Assembly: GCF_021403115.1 (NCBI RefSeq)
Contig: NZ_JAJSSH010000001.1
Location: 558,001-622,000, forward strand
Direction: 5' to 3'
Origin: Sphingobium sufflavum
GTDB lineage: Bacteria > Pseudomonadota > Alphaproteobacteria > Sphingomonadales > Sphingomonadaceae
Length of the DNA: 64,000 bases
Below the pieces are notes generated by a model. It ran no database searches, was not told the DNA's origin, and worked only from the letters and a program-made list of their open reading frames with translations. How positions within the stretch are numbered: the stretch's first letter is position 1; each line of letters begins with the position of its first letter. The position numbers and the translations under genes are program-made. Positions 9,425-18,265 of the stretch are shown here, piece by piece.

Positions 9425-10497
9425 GGCTTCATGATCCTGACCTTGATGTTGTTGACATTCATCTGCTTCAGCATCTTTAGAGCGGCGATCTTTTGTTTTT
9501 CGTTGGGAACTTCCCATGTGCCGATTAGGCGATGTTGTGCCAGAACCTCGGACTGTCGCAATAGCTGGGCTTGTGCTCTGGGGCGGTTCACAACCGTAAA
9601 TTTTCGGTCGATCATATAATCATCTAATAGGCCATCAAACTTCACCGGTCGTTTCGAGCCGTCCGGCATCGTTCGCATCAGCGTCGGCGCCTGACCGGGC
9701 CGCGCCCCGGTCGCGGCATCATTGTATCGCGTCCACGCTTTTTCGGGACCGAGATTCTCCTTCACCCAGCCGACCTGCGGCGGATCATAATTTATGGGAG
9801 GAGTGGCCTCACGAACGCGGCGCAACGTGGAAATCTTGCCAAGCGCCGCGCCCGGCGCGGCGGCCAGTGCGGCGTTGCCGACGACCGATCCGGCCGCCCG
9901 GCCGATCTCGCGCGGAGAGGCATTGGCGACCGCACCGGCCGCCCGTGATACCTGGATGCGGGCGGGCGTATCTTCCGCGGCTATCGCCGTATCGATCGTG
10001 CTGGCGATCCTGTGACCGGCGTTGTGAAGGGTGGTGACTGGATTCGTCCGTATCCCCGCGATCGTCTCCACTGTAACATCGCGCAGCCCCTCACCGACAC
10101 CGCCGACAAATTCGACAGCCTGATTGCGTTGCCCCGAAGACGGTAATGCAGCGGACCTTGGCCGCGCCCCGGTCGTCCCGCGACCTCCCGTTTTCTCGCT
10201 ATGTCCCGCCGACCGCGCCGTGCGAGACCTGTCCGCCTTCGGCCCTGTCGCGATCCGTCGTTTCCAGGGATGGCCGCGACGGAGGGTGCCGGGTGCGCGG
10301 TCGGCCCGTGCGGTTTCGCCCGCGTCATGATAGTTTCCCGACCCGGCAAAGGTAAAGCGACCGTCGGACGGATCATGCCAGGGGTTGAACTTGCACTCGA
10401 CCGCATCATCCCTCGCGGAGGAGGGGGGCGTCCTGTGCGCAACCATTTCGGCAAAGCGCGCCGCCATTCGTCGTCTGATAGTTCGGTCATGCCGCAT
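9421..10497 (-). CDS. Polymorphic toxin with C-terminal restriction-endonuclease-fold (Tox-REase-5-like) domain
   Basis: A 358-residue protein with an N-terminal KFNPWHDPSDGRFTF motif (about 37-50), a basic linker, an Ala/Gly-rich hydrophobic middle (about 130-240) and a C-terminal toxin-like domain (about 244-358). The last domain shows VKFDG (Asp about 288) followed by YMIDRK (Asp about 297, Lys about 299), a D...DxK arrangement expected of PD-(D/E)xK nucleases, and a trailing helix-strand rich in Gln and Lys, all like Tox-REase-5 domains. The target is inferred to be DNA. No signal peptide is seen and no secretion system is in the window. The start is uncertain: ATG 10497 follows GGGGG immediately, while an ATG at 10490 in another frame has better spacing. 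Confidence 0.7.
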   Translation of the reverse strand: MRHDRTIRRRMAARFAEMVAHRTPPSSARDDAVECKFNPWHDPSDGRFTFAGSGNYHDAGETARADRAPGTLRRGHPWKRRIATGPKADRSRTARSAGHSEKTGGRGTTGARPRSAALPSSGQRNQAVEFVGGVGEGLRDVTVETIAGIRTNPVTTLHNAGHRIASTIDTAIAAEDTPARIQVSRAAGAVANASPREIGRAAGSVVGNAALAAAPGAALGKISTLRRVREATPPINYDPPQVGWVKENLGPEKAWTRYNDAATGARPGQAPTLMRTMPDGSKRPVKFDGLLDDYMIDRKFTVVNRPRAQAQLLRQSEVLAQHRLIGTWEVPNEKQKIAALKMLKQMNVNNIKVRIMKP

Positions 10498-10647
10498 CCC
10501 CCCTGTCTGGGGCCGAGAACATTTCAGAAAGCTTTTCCAACACGTCAAGCTGGAACGGTGTGGGTTCTGGCTCAGCGGTCCGGCAGACGTAGCGCAACAC
10601 CGGCTTCGCGCATGGCCAACCATGGCATTTCTGCGGATTTCAGAAAA

Positions 10648-10723
10648 TGGTGCCGCCTATAGGATTCGAACCTACGACCCCCGCATTACGAATGCGATGC
10701 TCTACCAACTGAGCTAAGGCGGC
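10648..10723 (-). tRNA. tRNA-Thr (anticodon CGU)
   Basis: On the minus strand the sequence folds into a full cloverleaf: acceptor GCCGCCT paired with AGGCGGC, D-stem GCTC/GAGC, anticodon stem TCGCA/TGCGG around loop TTCGTAA, T-stem GTAGG/CCTAT around TTCGAAT, discriminator A and an encoded CCA (10648-10650). The anticodon CGT (CGU in RNA) reads ACG threonine codons. It lies 150 bp upstream of the toxin gene, transcribed in the same direction, a position often used by integrating elements. Confidence 0.97.
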
Positions 10724-10934
10724 ACGGACCATGATGGTCGGCGCGGGGCATGATGCCCCTTGCGCTGCGGGCGCTTATCAGGCCCGTTTCATCCGCGCAA
10801 GCCTTTCGCGTAATCTTGTCCCCTCCCATCGGCCCTATTCGTCCGCGCCGGCGCCGATCCGCGACATGGTTTACAGGAAATTTACCTGTTTGGCGCAGAG
10901 TGCATCAAGAAATTTCAGGCAGAAGGCCGGGTGC

Positions 10935-12293
10935 ATGGACGGATCAGGACCGCAACAGCAAACGCTCGACAATGAGCCGGACGTCGCGATGGAAGCGCCC
11001 CCCATGGTGCGCTTCGATGAGCGGCGCATGCATGTGCGCGCCTATAATTACTGGGCGTCGTTGCTGGGCGACCGCAGTTTCCCCAGCATCGAGGATCTGA
11101 ATCCCGGCGATATCGAGGATTTCGGGTCGCACAGCGTCCTGATCGACTTTACTGGCGGCATCGACGATCCCTCCATCGCCTTCCTCGGTTCCGCCTTGCT
11201 GCGCGAATGTGGGCTGGACGGGTCGATCACCCGAATCAGCGAAGTGCCGTCGCGCACTTTGCTGTCGCGGCTGACCGACCATTATCTCCAGATCGTCGCC
11301 AATCAGGCGCCCATCGGCTTCGAGGCGGAATTCACCAACCAGCGCAACGCGGAGATTCTCTATCGCGGCATCATGATGCCCTTCTCATCCGACGACGACA
11401 CCATCGACTTTGTCTATGGCGTCATCAACTGGAAGGAGGTCGCGGCTCCCGCCCTGACCGAGGATATTGAGCGGGCGATGCGCGATCTGGAGATGGAGCT
11501 GAGCCGCAACAGCCTCTCCGTCCCCGTCGGACCCGCGCCGGTCTGGGCCGATGGCCCGTCGAGTGCGGATTTCGCCGCGCCGGTCGACGCCATCGAAACC
11601 CCGGAAGCGGTCGCGATCGAAACGTCGGATGCGCAAGTTGCCGACACCCTCGAAACCCCGACCACAGCCATCGAGTCCGACGAAGATTATCTGTCCGACA
11701 CGCTGTGCCAGTCGCTGGCCGATGCACAGGGCGCGGCGGCCGATGCCATCTCGTCCGAGGGGCGCACGCGGCAGGCGCTGTACCGGGCCATCGGCTTGGC
11801 CCACAGCTTTGCCCTGCTGGCACGGGTGGAGCCGCAGGATTATGCCGCCCTGCTTGCTGATGCAGAGATCAAGGCGCAGCCCCGCAGCCCGATGACCGCG
11901 CTCGTCAAGCTGGTCTTCGGCACCCATTATGACAAGACGCGCCTGTCCGAATTTGCGTCCGCTATCGAATATGCTCTGGCGGAGGCGCTGGAACCCGGCG
12001 CCCTTGCCGAACGTCTCACCCGCTATGACGGTGGCCTCAAAAATTATGTGCGCGATGCCCGTGCGGCAAAGCGCGGCCCGGCCCCGACAAAGCCCGACAA
12101 GACGGCGGTCGCCCGCGCCCGCCTCGGCACGGCGGCGGCGATCTCTCTCGACAGCATCGCGACCGATGGCGACGGGCTGGCGGTGGTCGTCGTCCGGCGA
12201 CTGGCGGACGGCGGCTTTGAGTCGCTGGGCGGTGTCGCGGCCGATGACAAGCGCGCGGGACAGATATTGCAGGCCGTCGCCACGCAGGGGTAA
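10935..12293 (+). CDS. PAS-domain protein with uncharacterised C-terminal region
   Basis: A 452-residue cytosolic protein without membrane segments. The start at 10935 is preceded by AGAAGG at 8 nt spacing. Residues about 25-160 (RFDERRMHVRAYNYWASLLG to VYGVINWKEVA) look like a PAS_5-type sensory domain seen in many alphaproteobacterial stand-alone proteins. A linker rich in Glu, Thr and Pro follows (about 180-245), then a region rich in Ala that contains SEGRTRQALYRAIGLAHSFA and an Ala/Lys-rich segment before the end; I recognise no effector domain there. It sits upstream of the NAD-glutamate dehydrogenase gene with 140 bp between, in the same direction. A sensory or scaffold role is only inferred. 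Confidence 0.75.
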   Translation: MDGSGPQQQTLDNEPDVAMEAPPMVRFDERRMHVRAYNYWASLLGDRSFPSIEDLNPGDIEDFGSHSVLIDFTGGIDDPSIAFLGSALLRECGLDGSITRISEVPSRTLLSRLTDHYLQIVANQAPIGFEAEFTNQRNAEILYRGIMMPFSSDDDTIDFVYGVINWKEVAAPALTEDIERAMRDLEMELSRNSLSVPVGPAPVWADGPSSADFAAPVDAIETPEAVAIETSDAQVADTLETPTTAIESDEDYLSDTLCQSLADAQGAAADAISSEGRTRQALYRAIGLAHSFALLARVEPQDYAALLADAEIKAQPRSPMTALVKLVFGTHYDKTRLSEFASAIEYALAEALEPGALAERLTRYDGGLKNYVRDARAAKRGPAPTKPDKTAVARARLGTAAAISLDSIATDGDGLAVVVVRRLADGGFESLGGVAADDKRAGQILQAVATQG

Positions 12294-12432
12294 TCGACTG
12301 CGGACCGGCCGATTTGCGCGCTCGATATGCCGCCGATCACCGTTTCACAGGGTTAACAAGCCCGACACAATAGGGCACTAATTCAAGGGCGGCGACCGCC
12401 CCCGGCCGCCAGCCCCGACAAAGGGAGAGGCC

Positions 12433-15400
12433 ATGGACGCCCGTCACGATAGCAGCCGCGCGGTCAGCGCCGCCCTTGCCACCGCCATCGAGGATTCGCT
12501 GGCCCGCACGGAGCCGGGGCTGCTGAACGGCGCCCGGCTAAAGGCGGCCAGCCTGTTCCTGGGTGAGGCGATGCGGGACCGCCGTCCCGGCCAGCCGATC
12601 ATCCAGGTCGACACGGGCGGGGAGGCGGAGGACCAGCCCGGACCCGATGCGGCGCGGCGGATGCGCTTCGCCATCATCAACGACGACATGCCCTTTCTGG
12701 TCGACAGCATTTCCGGCTGCATCGTCGCGGCGGGGCTGGCGGTCCATATCATCGTCCATCCCGTGCTGCCGGTGCGGCGCACCGACGCGGGCCACCTGAT
12801 CGCCATCGGTGAGGGGGAGAAGGCGCACCGCGAATCGATCATCTATATCGAGGCGGACCATGCCGACGCGCGCAGCCGCCATGCGGTGGAGGCGTCTCTG
12901 CACCAGACGCTCGACCAGCTCCGCGCCGCCGTCACCGACTGGCGCCCGATGATCGCGGCGATGCTGGACGACGCCAATACGTTGGGCGAGGGCGATGAGG
13001 GCGACCTGCTGCGCTGGTTCCTGAAGGGCAACCTGACCCAGCTCGGCCATGAGCGGCGCACCCGCGCTGGCAAGGTGCAGGGGCCGCTGGGCATCTGCCG
13101 CACCGCCGACGAGCCGCTGCTCGCTCCGGCCACGCTGGACGCGGCCTTCGACTGGTTCGACGCGGGCAACGCCGGGCCGCTGATCCTGAAATCCAACCGC
13201 TGTTCGCGCATCCATCGGCAGGTGCTGGTGGATGTCTTCATCGTGCCCGTGCGCGGGTCGGTGAAGGGTAAAAGCAAGACGAAGGACAAGGATGGCGAGG
13301 CCGTCACCGCCCTGTCCATCCATGCGGGGCTGTGGACCAGCGCGGCGCTGGCCGCTGCGCCATCCGACGTGCCGATCCTGCGCACGACGCTCGACCGGCT
13401 GATGACCCGCTTCGGCTTCGATCCGGTGGGCCATGCGGGCAAGGGGCTGGTCCATGCGCTCACCTATCTGCCGCATGACATATTGCTGGGCCTGTCGCCC
13501 GCGGATCGGGAGCACCTGGCCTTCACCGCGCTGTCGCTGGGCGACCGTCCGCGTGCGGAGGTGGAACTGGCCGCCGGCGCGTTGCAACGCCATCTCTTCG
13601 GCTTCGTCTGGTTGCCGCGCGACGAGATGACGACCGCCCGTCGCGAGGCGATCGGGCAGATGCTGTCCACCGCGTCCAATGCGCCGGTGCTGAGCTGGTC
13701 GATGGCGCTGGACGAGAGTGGCCTTGCGCTGCTGCGCTTCGTCATCGACCTGCGCGACGAGGGCGTCATTCCCGACGACACGGCGCTGGACGCCCGGCTG
13801 GCCGAAATGGTGCGCGGCTGGACGCCCGCCGTCGAGGCCGCGCTGGCGGTGACGGTGGAGGCCCGGCGCGCCGCTGTGCTGGCCCGGCGCTATGCCCATG
13901 GCTTTCCGATGGGCTATCGCGAGGGGGCGGGCGCAGAGCAGGCCGCGACCGACATATTGCGCCTCCACCGCCTGCCCAAAGTCGGCGCGCGCGATGCCCG
14001 CCTCTATCGCAACCCCGGCGATACGGAAGGCCATCTGCGGCTCAAGCTCTACAGCCTCGATTCCATCACCCTGTCCGACGCGGTGCCCGCGCTGGAGAAT
14101 TTCGGCTTTCGGGTGATCGAGGAGCTCATCACCTCGCTGGGCGAGGGTGGCGAGCTGGGCCATATCCAGAAGCTGGTGCTGGCGCTGGACAGCGAGGCGC
14201 TGGCCAAGGCGGTGCTGAAGCGCGCGGACACCATCGAGCGGGTGATCGCGTCCGTGCTGGAAGGGCATGGCGAGAATGACAGGTTCAACGACCTGTTGCT
14301 CAGCGCGGGGCTGGAGCCGGACGGCGTCATCCTGCTGCGCGCCATCTTCCGCTACCTGCGCCAGACGGGCAGCGCCTATGGCCTGTCCACCGTGGTCGCC
14401 GCGCTGCGCCGCGCGCCGAAAATCACCGGCGATCTGGTGGCGCTGTTCGCCGCGCTGCACGATCCGGCGCTGGAACGGGGCAAGAAGGCGGACGGCCTCG
14501 CCGCCCGTATCGAAACCCGGATCGAGGAGGCGCTGGCCGCCGTCGCCGCCATCGACGACGACCGCATCCTGCGCCTGATCCGGTCGGTCATGCAGGCCGT
14601 CCTGCGCACCAACGCCTTCACCCCCGCCGGTCAGGGCGCGCTGGCCTTCAAGATCGACAGCGCACTGGTCCCCGGCCTGCCCAGCCCCGTGCCATGGCGG
14701 GAAATCTGGGTGTACAGCCCCCGCGTCGAGGGCATCCACCTGCGCGCCGGTCCCATCGCGCGCGGTGGCCTGCGCTGGTCCGACCGTCGCGACGATTTCC
14801 GCACCGAAGTGCTCGGCCTGATGAAGGCGCAGCGGGTCAAGAACGCCGTCATCGTACCCACGGGCGCAAAGGGCGGCTTCCTCCCCAAGCAACTGCCTGA
14901 CCCGGCCGCGAACCGCGACGCCTGGCTGGCGGAGGGCACCGAAAGCTATCGCATTTTCATCCGCGCGCTGCTGTCCGTTACCGACAATGTGGTGAAGGGC
15001 AAGGTGAAGCATCCGCGCGGCATGGTGATCCGCGACGGCGACGACCCCTATTTCGTGGTCGCGGCGGACAAGGGCACCGCCAGCTTCTCCGACATCGCCA
15101 ATTCCATCGCGCTGGAACATGGTTTCTGGCTGGGCGACGCCTTCGCCAGCGGCGGTTCCAACGGCTATGACCATAAGGCGATGGGCATCACCGCGCGCGG
15201 CGGGTGGCTCTCCGTCCAGCGGCATTTCCTCGAAATGGGCGTGGACGTGCAGGCGGACCCCGTATCCGTCGTGGGCGTGGGCGACATGTCGGGCGATGTG
15301 TTCGGCAATGGCATGTTGCTGTCGAAAGCCATCCGCCTCGTCGCGGCGTTCGACCATCGCCACATCTTCATCGACCCCGATCCTGACACGGCAAAGGCGC

Positions 15401-17109
15401 ATGCGGAGCGCGCCCGCCTGTTCGCCCTGCCCCGGTCGAGCTGGGACGATTATGACAAGGCGCTGATTTCAAAGGGCGGCGGCGTCTTTCCCCGCACGCT
15501 GAAATCCATCCCCCTGTCGCCGGAAATGCAGGCGATCATCGGCACCGCCGCCGTCGCCATGGACCCGGCGGCGCTCATCTCCGCGTTGCTGACCGCCGAT
15601 GTCGATCTGATCTGGTTCGGCGGGATCGGCACCTATATCAAGGCCGTGGCGCAAAGTAATGCGGAGGTCGGCGACACCGCCAACGACCGGGTGCGCGTCG
15701 ATGCGGAGTCGATCCGCGCCAAGGTGATCGGGGAGGGCGCCAATATGGGCGTCACCCAGGCCGCGCGCATCGCCTATGCGCTGGGCGGCGGCCGCATCAA
15801 CACCGACTTCATCGACAACAGCGCGGGCGTCGATTGTTCCGATAATGAGGTGAACATCAAGATCGCGCTGGCCCGCGACGTGACGGACGGCAGCCTGACG
15901 CCGGACGCGCGCAACAAGCTGCTGGCGAAGATGACCGACAGCGTCGCCCGTCTGGTGCTGGAGGACAACCGGCTTCAGGCGCTCGGCCTCTCCATTGCGG
16001 AGGCGGGCGGCGCAGCGGATATTCCCGCCTATGTCCGCCTGATCGACGGCCTCGTTCGCAGCGGGCGGCTGGACCGCAAGGTGGAGGGTCTGCCCGGCGA
16101 CCCCGAACTGATGCGCCGCGCGCAGGAGGGGCATGGCCTGACCCGACCGGAACTGGCCGTGCTGCTGGCCACCGCCAAGCTCAGCCTTCAGGATGCGATC
16201 GAACATAATCATCTGCCCGACGATCCCATCACCCGGCCCGACCTGTTCAATGCCTTCCCGCCCGAAATGCAGAAGAAGCACAAGGCGGCGATCGAACAGC
16301 ATCAGTTGCGGCGGGAGATCGTCGCGACCGAAGTGGCCAACCGCATCGTCAACCGCATCGGCATCATCCCGCCGCTGATGCTGGGGGAGGATGAGGGCTT
16401 TACCCTCTCGGATGTCGCGGCGGCCTTCATCGTCGCGGAAACCCTGTTCGACCTGCCCGCCATCTGGGCCAGCGCCGACACGGCGCAGATGCCGGAAACG
16501 GTGCGAATCGCCTATTTCCGTCGCCTGTCCGACGCGGTGACGGACCATATCCGCGAACTGTGCCGGTTGAGCGCGGGCACGCTCTCGCCCAGCGAGACGC
16601 TGGACATGGTGCGGCCCGGCGTCGCCAAGCTGCTGCCCCGCGCCACCGCGCCGGAGGCAGAGGCCGCGCTGGTCGAACAGGGCGTCCCCGCCGATCTAGC
16701 GGCGGCGCTGGCCCGGCTGGAGCAGGCGATGGGTGCGGCGGGCATCGCGGAACTGGCGCGGCGGCGCGGTGACGATGCGGTCGCGGTCGCGGATGCGGCG
16801 CAGGATGTCAGCACCGCCCTGGGCCTCGACTGGCTGCAACTGGCGGCGTCGCATCTCGCCCCGGTCGATCCGTGGGAGCGGCTGCTGATCGCCGGCGTGG
16901 AGCGGGACATACAGGAGATGCGGCTGCTGTTCCTGGCCCGCGCGGACAAGGGCGGGTTGCGCGACCATGTTGGCCAATGGCTGGAACGGCATGAGGCCGC
17001 GCTCACCCAATATCGGATACTCCTGACCCGCGCCCGCGCGGGCAGCCCCAGCGCGGCGATGCTGGCGGAGGTCGTGGCGCGCGCACGGGCGCTGCTGCAT
17101 CGGGCTTAG
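12433..17109 (+). CDS. NAD-specific glutamate dehydrogenase, large (about 170-180 kDa) class
   Basis: Oxidatively deaminates glutamate to 2-oxoglutarate, feeding amino-acid nitrogen and carbon into the TCA cycle. The 1558-residue size and lack of similarity to small GDHs at the N-terminus place it in the large NAD-GDH class known from Caulobacter, Pseudomonas and Streptomyces. The catalytic core lies around residues 760-1200 with GGLRWSDRRDDFRTEV (about 777), the lysine-bearing PTGAKGGF (about 808) and the nucleotide-binding stretch VVGVGDMSGDVFGNGML. The N-terminal ~700 residues carry the ACT-like and helical regulatory parts of the family, the C-terminal ~350 the helical region. GGGAGAGG before the ATG gives a good ribosome binding site. 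It is monocistronic, ended by two strong palindromes. Confidence 0.95.
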   Translation: MDARHDSSRAVSAALATAIEDSLARTEPGLLNGARLKAASLFLGEAMRDRRPGQPIIQVDTGGEAEDQPGPDAARRMRFAIINDDMPFLVDSISGCIVAAGLAVHIIVHPVLPVRRTDAGHLIAIGEGEKAHRESIIYIEADHADARSRHAVEASLHQTLDQLRAAVTDWRPMIAAMLDDANTLGEGDEGDLLRWFLKGNLTQLGHERRTRAGKVQGPLGICRTADEPLLAPATLDAAFDWFDAGNAGPLILKSNRCSRIHRQVLVDVFIVPVRGSVKGKSKTKDKDGEAVTALSIHAGLWTSAALAAAPSDVPILRTTLDRLMTRFGFDPVGHAGKGLVHALTYLPHDILLGLSPADREHLAFTALSLGDRPRAEVELAAGALQRHLFGFVWLPRDEMTTARREAIGQMLSTASNAPVLSWSMALDESGLALLRFVIDLRDEGVIPDDTALDARLAEMVRGWTPAVEAALAVTVEARRAAVLARRYAHGFPMGYREGAGAEQAATDILRLHRLPKVGARDARLYRNPGDTEGHLRLKLYSLDSITLSDAVPALENFGFRVIEELITSLGEGGELGHIQKLVLALDSEALAKAVLKRADTIERVIASVLEGHGENDRFNDLLLSAGLEPDGVILLRAIFRYLRQTGSAYGLSTVVAALRRAPKITGDLVALFAALHDPALERGKKADGLAARIETRIEEALAAVAAIDDDRILRLIRSVMQAVLRTNAFTPAGQGALAFKIDSALVPGLPSPVPWREIWVYSPRVEGIHLRAGPIARGGLRWSDRRDDFRTEVLGLMKAQRVKNAVIVPTGAKGGFLPKQLPDPAANRDAWLAEGTESYRIFIRALLSVTDNVVKGKVKHPRGMVIRDGDDPYFVVAADKGTASFSDIANSIALEHGFWLGDAFASGGSNGYDHKAMGITARGGWLSVQRHFLEMGVDVQADPVSVVGVGDMSGDVFGNGMLLSKAIRLVAAFDHRHIFIDPDPDTAKAHAERARLFALPRSSWDDYDKALISKGGGVFPRTLKSIPLSPEMQAIIGTAAVAMDPAALISALLTADVDLIWFGGIGTYIKAVAQSNAEVGDTANDRVRVDAESIRAKVIGEGANMGVTQAARIAYALGGGRINTDFIDNSAGVDCSDNEVNIKIALARDVTDGSLTPDARNKLLAKMTDSVARLVLEDNRLQALGLSIAEAGGAADIPAYVRLIDGLVRSGRLDRKVEGLPGDPELMRRAQEGHGLTRPELAVLLATAKLSLQDAIEHNHLPDDPITRPDLFNAFPPEMQKKHKAAIEQHQLRREIVATEVANRIVNRIGIIPPLMLGEDEGFTLSDVAAAFIVAETLFDLPAIWASADTAQMPETVRIAYFRRLSDAVTDHIRELCRLSAGTLSPSETLDMVRPGVAKLLPRATAPEAEAALVEQGVPADLAAALARLEQAMGAAGIAELARRRGDDAVAVADAAQDVSTALGLDWLQLAASHLAPVDPWERLLIAGVERDIQEMRLLFLARADKGGLRDHVGQWLERHEAALTQYRILLTRARAGSPSAAMLAEVVARARALLHRA

Positions 17110-17110
17110 A

Positions 17111-17154
17111 GCGTTTTCCAAGCAGGTGGCATCACCTGCTGACTCGGAAAACGC
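17111..17154. repeat. Nested palindrome
   Basis: GCGTTTTCC (17111-17119) pairs with GGAAAACGC (17146-17154), and inside it AGCAGGTG (17121-17128) pairs with CACCTGCT (17133-17140). It begins right at the stop codon of the NAD-GDH gene. I read it as an extragenic repeat that can also act as a 3' mRNA hairpin; its copy number outside this window is unknown to me. Confidence 0.7.
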
Positions 17155-17170
17155 GCCAAGCCAAAAACTG

Positions 17171-17207
17171 AGAGCAGCCGGTCCGATGCAATCGGATCGG
17201 CTGCTCT
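17171..17207. repeat. Long hairpin with 17-bp arms
   Basis: The arm beginning AGAGCAGCCGG (17171-17187) pairs with ATCGGATCGGCTGCTCT (17191-17207) over 17 positions with one G-U pair and a 3-nt loop. No U-tract follows. With the nested palindrome just upstream it forms a double structure behind the NAD-GDH gene, and likely is a dispersed element that also terminates or protects the transcript. Confidence 0.7.
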
Positions 17208-17428
17208 AGGGTGGCGTAGGCTCTGGCGGCCCCTTCCTCCTTCCACCCGCTGCGCCATGCGGTTGGCCATGGCGAGGCGGGAGGAAGGCGTCACCAGCGG
17301 CACCGATCGCAGGACGGGCGAGCGAACGGCCCTGCCCCGCTCCATTCCAGCCGCATCGCCAAACAGGGCTGGCCATTCGCCGCTTTTCCAGACATGCCGT
17401 CCGTCACGGGAACGACAGGGGAAGCGGG

Positions 17429-17878
17429 ATGGAGCGGGCCGACCTCGAAGACTATCTGCACCGGCAAATCCCCCTGTCGGCGGCGATGCGGGTGGATGTG
17501 CTGTCGGGCACGGCGCAATCGGTCGTCCTCTCCGCCCCGCTGGAACCCAATATCAACCACAAGAGCACGGTGTTCGGCGGCAGCGCCTCCGCTGTCGCGA
17601 TCCTCTCCGCCTGGTCGGTCCTGCACCTGCGGCTGGTGGAGGCGGGGCTGGCGTGCGAAGTGGTCATCCAGTCCAATGCGATGGACTATGAACGCCCTAT
17701 TCTCGGCCGTTTCACCGCCACATCGTCGCTGGTCGAGGAGGGCGACTGGCCGCCTTTCCTGAAGATGCTCCGCCGCAAACGGCTCGCCCGGATCGAGGTG
17801 CAGTCGACCCTGACCTATGGGAATGCGGTGGCCGGTCGTCTGAAGGGCCGCTTTGTCGCCTTCCTGCGCGACGCATAG
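17429..17878 (+). CDS. YiiD C-terminal-like (hotdog-fold) putative thioesterase
   Basis: A 149-residue protein matching the stand-alone YiiD_C type of hotdog-fold domain: it opens with a short helix (LEDYLHRQIPLSAAMRVDV), then APLEPNINHKSTVFGGS, where the N-x-N-x-x-x-T-x-FGGS signature is the typical family core, then ILSAWSVLHLRLVEAG and a C-terminal strand pair ending in GRLKGRFVAFLR. Hotdog proteins of this group are presumed acyl-CoA or acyl-ACP thioesterases, but the substrate is not known. It ends in KGRFVAF as its relatives do. It has no close same-strand partner: NAD-GDH ends 320 bp upstream and a gene-poor region follows. Confidence 0.82.
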   Translation: MERADLEDYLHRQIPLSAAMRVDVLSGTAQSVVLSAPLEPNINHKSTVFGGSASAVAILSAWSVLHLRLVEAGLACEVVIQSNAMDYERPILGRFTATSSLVEEGDWPPFLKMLRRKRLARIEVQSTLTYGNAVAGRLKGRFVAFLRDA

Positions 17879-18131
17879 GGGACAGCCCCGGAATGTGATG
17901 GCGTCGGATCGACCCGGTCCACGCCCTGTCACCCGCTTTAGGGAGCCTCTCGGTAGAGGGCTACCTTTCGGCCACGCGGGAGAGATCGCCCATCCGGCGA
18001 AAGAGGAGAAAAAAGATACAGTAGAAGGGGAAAGATCGCGCCGGCCACGCCCGCCGCAGCAACCCGCGCAAACCGGCCCGCGCGCAAATCCCACTATGCT
18101 CCATAGGAGAGGCATATGCCGAACATGAGAG

Positions 18132-18163
18132 GGGCCGCCGAGGCAGATATACCTCGACGGCCC
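18132..18163 (-). other. Strong hairpin downstream of the mini-ORFs
   Basis: On the minus strand GGGCCGTCGAGG pairs with CCTCGGCGGCCC over 12 positions with one wobble and an 8-nt loop, followed by CTCTC rather than a U-tract. It lies immediately after the second mini-ORF and may end the transcript or regulate what follows. Confidence 0.5.
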
Positions 18164-18174
18164 ATCAAACATGG

Positions 18175-18231
18175 TCAGCGGCCGAAAGTGCCGCCTTCGG
18201 AGCCTCTCCGCTGCGTCAGCCCGCCGGACAT
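18175..18231 (-). CDS. Second 18-codon mini-ORF (tentative)
   Basis: The ORF reads MSGGLTQRRGSEGGTFGR and stops with TGA. It lies 34 nt after the stop of the first mini-ORF on the same strand and happens to have exactly the same length. There is only a weak AGCGGA upstream as ribosome binding site. I list it because of its position between the first mini-ORF and the hairpin; chance is a real alternative. Confidence 0.3.
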   Translation of the reverse strand: MSGGLTQRRGSEGGTFGR

Positions 18232-18265
18232 CGTCCGCTGGGCCTCGCGCGGCCACGCCACTGGA

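Noticed and set aside
8900..10730. Integrated prophage or genomic island at tRNA-Thr
   Set aside because: Only a toxin and an immunity gene are present; there is no integrase and no visible direct repeat of the tRNA 3' end, so an island is possible but not shown.
12538..15402. 954-codon open frame antisense to the NAD-GDH gene
   Set aside because: Typical long antisense frame in high-GC DNA; composition is unlike a protein and the sense gene is well conserved.
17291..18256. 321-codon minus-strand frame across the gene-poor region
   Set aside because: It overlaps the well-supported thioesterase gene on the other strand and has low-complexity, Arg/Gly-rich sequence with no family match.
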